This document shows, in pieces, positions 62,036 to 64,000 of a stretch of DNA of 64,000 nucleotides. The notes beneath the pieces are model-generated. The model had not been told where the DNA came from. It ran no database searches and was given only the letters and a program-made list of their open reading frames with translations. The DNA is from HK1 sp965220535 (GTDB lineage Bacteria; Pseudomonadota; Gammaproteobacteria; HK1): positions 2,480,001-2,544,000 of the forward strand of contig OZ244833.1 of the NCBI GenBank assembly GCA_965220535.1. The letters run 5' to 3'. How positions within the stretch are numbered: position 1 is the stretch's first letter; each line of letters opens with the position of its first letter. Position numbers and translations under genes: made by a program.

Positions 62036-62559
62036 GCGCCGGGTGCGACGCCAGCAAGACTTAGCATGATCGAAAAGACGAGGCTCGAACCGACGCCGAC
62101 GGGCAAGCGAAAAAAAGCGAGGGAGATCGGAAGCGGCGAAGCCTCGTTTCGACAGCGACCGAGCCGACGGCGATCGATCCCCTACCGCTCCTGTGTCGAT
62201 CCCGTCCTCATGTCGCCGATCGCTTTTCGCTGTCCGACGAGCCCTGGTTTTGAAGACCCGAAGCGAAGACCCGATTCGAAGACCCGAAGGGATATGCCCC
62301 GCAGCCCGATCATGAAAACCTGTTTTCTCGATCACCGTGCCGGGGAAACCCGCCGCCGGAAAATCGGACGATGCCCGCCGATATTCTTCGCGGGCTTTTT
62401 TCCCTTCGAACCGGCCTTGTCTGCCGATTCGAGACACCTCGTTTCGGAGTTCGTCGTATTCGATGCCCCCTTCTTTCGCGCTCGCCGTTGGCGCTCACCC
62501 TTCGCGATCACCCTTGCGGCGACGAGCCTCGATCGGGAAAATACCCTCCCTTGTGGCCG
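62036..62559. other. Intergenic region, no gene seen
   Basis: Repetitive AAGACCCGA-type words near 62250-62300; no conserved frame. Confidence 0.5.
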
Positions 62560-62706
62560 ATGCTGATATTGTTCGCTCTCGTCGCCGGGGCTTCGAAAGA
62601 GAATTCGAAAAAGAAAGAACGCCGGCGTCAAATCCGTCGCGACGAACGCATCGAGGAATGGCTCGCGAAGATGTCCGAGGACAAAGACCGCGATCGCAAT
62701 CCCTAG
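62560..62706 (+). CDS. Possible 48-residue membrane-anchored charged peptide
   Basis: MLILFALVAGAS is hydrophobic, then a highly charged helix follows (KKKERRRQIRRDERIEEWLA). First of three small ORFs before the formate dehydrogenase gene. Codon use is plausible, but there is no homologue I recognise. Confidence 0.35.
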   Translation: MLILFALVAGASKENSKKKERRRQIRRDERIEEWLAKMSEDKDRDRNP

Positions 62707-62743
62707 CGCCGCTATCGCGACCGACCACTGAACGCGGAACACC

Positions 62744-63070
62744 ATGACCACGACCATCGGATACACGCTCGCCGGGCTCGGCTTTCTCTTGCTGACCCTC
62801 GGTGGCGCCGAAGCGACCGAAGGCGACGCCGAAGCCACGCGATTCGTCGAATACGCGCAATCCGCGAATATTCGACCGCCGATGTCGAAGTGGAGATGGG
62901 TGAGAGACGCTCGAATCATCGAGCGTGCAGACAGACGAAACCGGTCGACCTCGACATCGAGAAAGACCGAGTCCCAAAAACAGGCGACGGGAATCGCCGG
63001 TTCGCTCATCGCCGTCATCGTCGTCATCGGTGTCGGCGCCGGGTTCGTGAGTCTGTTCGCTCGGAAATAA
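62744..63070 (+). CDS. Small protein with N- and C-terminal membrane segments
   Basis: 108 residues. Hydrophobic N-terminus (TIGYTLAGLGFLLLTLGGAE), a basic middle, and a C-terminal helix (GIAGSLIAVIVVIGVGAGFV) before SLFARK-stop. 37 bp after the preceding small ORF. Unknown family. Confidence 0.5.
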   Translation: MTTTIGYTLAGLGFLLLTLGGAEATEGDAEATRFVEYAQSANIRPPMSKWRWVRDARIIERADRRNRSTSTSRKTESQKQATGIAGSLIAVIVVIGVGAGFVSLFARK

Positions 63071-63080
63071 GGACACCACG

Positions 63081-63173
63081 ATGAACACGATCATCCGCTA
63101 CACGCTCGCAGCCGGCTTCATCGCGCGGTCTTTGCTCGTGTTCGCATCGTACGAATCGTACGAGCGTCGATAA
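63081..63173 (+). CDS. Possible 30-residue peptide related to the N-terminus of the preceding ORF
   Basis: MNTIIRYTLAAGF resembles MTTTIGYTLAGLGF of the ORF at 62744, and AAGGAC lies 8 bp upstream. It ends TAA at 63173. It may be a truncated duplicate. Confidence 0.3.
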   Translation: MNTIIRYTLAAGFIARSLLVFASYESYERR

Positions 63174-63331
63174 TATGTTCGCGTCCGGCAAAGGGCTTTT
63201 CAGCGCCCCCTTCGTCTCCTTGGGCGAGGGAGCGAGATTCGAAGCCCCCCATCGCTTCTTCTGCGAAGCGCCGGCGTGATCCTCTTTCGCCCGCCGATCC
63301 CTCTCGCCCTTCATTCGATACCCGAAAACGC

Positions 63332-64000
63332 ATGCCATCTGCACATCACGAGGCGCGCCGTCGCCGTCATCCCGGATCCGGTCGCGGAAGCGCTCGCCCC
63401 TTTCCGAAGGGCCGACAGGTCGACCCCGAAGCCTTGGCGGAGATCCGCGATCTGCTCGGCGACCGCCCGCGTCGACGCGACCTGCTGATCGAGCACCTGC
63501 ACCTGATCCAGGATAAATATCATTGCATCGCCGCCGCTCACCTCGCCGCCTTGGCCCAGGAGATGCGCTTGCCGATGGCGGAGGTCTTCGAAGTCGCCAC
63601 CTTCTACGCCCATTTCGACGTTCTGCGCGAGGACGAGCCTCCGCCGCCGGCGATAACGGTGCGGGTTTGCGACAGTCTCTCGTGCGAGTTGGCCGGTGCC
63701 AAAGCCCTGCTCGATGGACTGCCGGCTTCGCTCGCGGCGCGGGCGAGGGTGGTTCGCGCTCCCTGCATGGGTCGTTGCGACCGGGCTCCGGTGGTCGAGG
63801 TCGGCCATCGCCACGTCGATCATGCGGACGAGGCATCGATCCGGGCGGTCGTCGATTCCGGCGATTTCGCGCCCCGAATCCCCGATTACCGCCCCTTGCA
63901 AGCCTATTGCGACGATGGCGGCTACAGCCTTTTGCGTCGCTGCTTGGCAGGCGAGATCGATTTCGAGGAGATCGTCGGGGCGCTCGACGAAGCCGGGCTT
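63332..64000 (+). CDS. NAD-dependent formate dehydrogenase, fused NuoE/NuoF-type subunit (partial, cut by window end)
   Basis: The 5' part (223 codons) of a gene that continues past 64000. The NuoE/FdsG-like region binds a [2Fe-2S] cluster through CDSLSC and CMGRC (the C-x4-C and C-x3-C pair), preceded by FEVATFYAHFD, typical of NuoE. After it, PDYRPLQAYCDDGGYSLLRR starts a NuoF/FdsB-like flavoprotein domain, so the chain is probably the E+F fusion known for tungsten/molybdenum formate dehydrogenases (Fdh1B-like). It would pass electrons from formate to NAD+. The catalytic alpha subunit should lie downstream. The start at 63332 is tentative: upstream sequence is poorly conserved. Confidence 0.85.
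   Translation, partial: MPSAHHEARRRRHPGSGRGSARPFPKGRQVDPEALAEIRDLLGDRPRRRDLLIEHLHLIQDKYHCIAAAHLAALAQEMRLPMAEVFEVATFYAHFDVLREDEPPPPAITVRVCDSLSCELAGAKALLDGLPASLAARARVVRAPCMGRCDRAPVVEVGHRHVDHADEASIRAVVDSGDFAPRIPDYRPLQAYCDDGGYSLLRRCLAGEIDFEEIVGALDEAGL

Noticed and set aside
1..64000. CRISPR array
   Set aside because: The tandem repeats found have no unique spacers of constant size between short identical repeats, and no cas genes are present.

Overview
The window is high-GC bacterial DNA. Gene content fits an alphaproteobacterium, perhaps a host-associated or marine one. The pointers are a fused NuoE/NuoF-type formate dehydrogenase subunit, a serine-glyoxylate aminotransferase, a MobA-like enzyme, a stand-alone methionine-synthase-activation-domain protein, HyuA, acyl-CoA dehydrogenase and a Dpp-type ABC importer. 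The lineage is inferred from gene families only; there is no rRNA or other marker. Intergenic DNA is long and full of decayed repeats and gene remnants, so the genome looks repeat-rich and only loosely compacted.

Layout. 0-4.6 kb: an array of about seven noncoding ~200-235 bp repeats, xseA, a tandem duplication of the xseA 5' end, and a FrnE-like DsbA protein. 4.7-9.7 kb: a type III restriction-modification pair in the order res-mod; mod carries a 16-nt G/C homopolymer that currently puts its conserved C-terminus out of frame. 9.8-20.1 kb: a small membrane protein, exonuclease III, a secreted Cys-rich repeat protein, a wrecked class-III aminotransferase, HyuA, an acyl-CoA dehydrogenase and MobA. 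20.4-25.3 kb: two secreted modular proteins, a DsbA fusion and a Calx-beta-like protein. They share a nearly identical C-terminal module and a homologous 5' leader with a 15-nt poly-C tract. 25.4-34.4 kb: an Ldh-family dehydrogenase, an HSL-type esterase, a 3-hydroxyisobutyrate dehydrogenase-like protein and a complete Dpp/Opp-type importer. 35.6-40.4 kb: an RND efflux adaptor and pump.

41.3-56.2 kb: the main accessory region, one 15-kb operon. It encodes a NERD nuclease/pseudokinase/kinase/P-loop protein, three tandem paralogues of ~630 residues, and a 1667-residue protein with a PD-(D/E)XK-like motif and a HerA-like ATPase. From memory these resemble MAD6, MAD7 and MAD8 of the methylation-associated defense system (MADS). 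Here MAD7 is triplicated and no MAD1-MAD5 genes are adjacent. 56.3-64 kb: D-aminoacyl-tRNA deacylase, a cupin, the B12/MetH-activation-like protein, a DpnA-like DNA methyltransferase coupled to an unknown ORF, a serine-glyoxylate aminotransferase, small membrane ORFs and a formate dehydrogenase gene cut by the window end.

Two themes stand out. The first is phase variation: three long C-runs sit in related contexts (TA-Cn-followed by AAAAT-like DNA), one inside a methyltransferase gene and two in leaders of secreted modular proteins. At least mod and the DsbA fusion read as OFF or altered in this sequence. The second is defence: type III R-M, a solo adenine/cytosine-N4 methyltransferase and the MADS-like operon lie within 55 kb. 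Homopolymer lengths are prone to sequencing error, so the present ON/OFF states are provisional.
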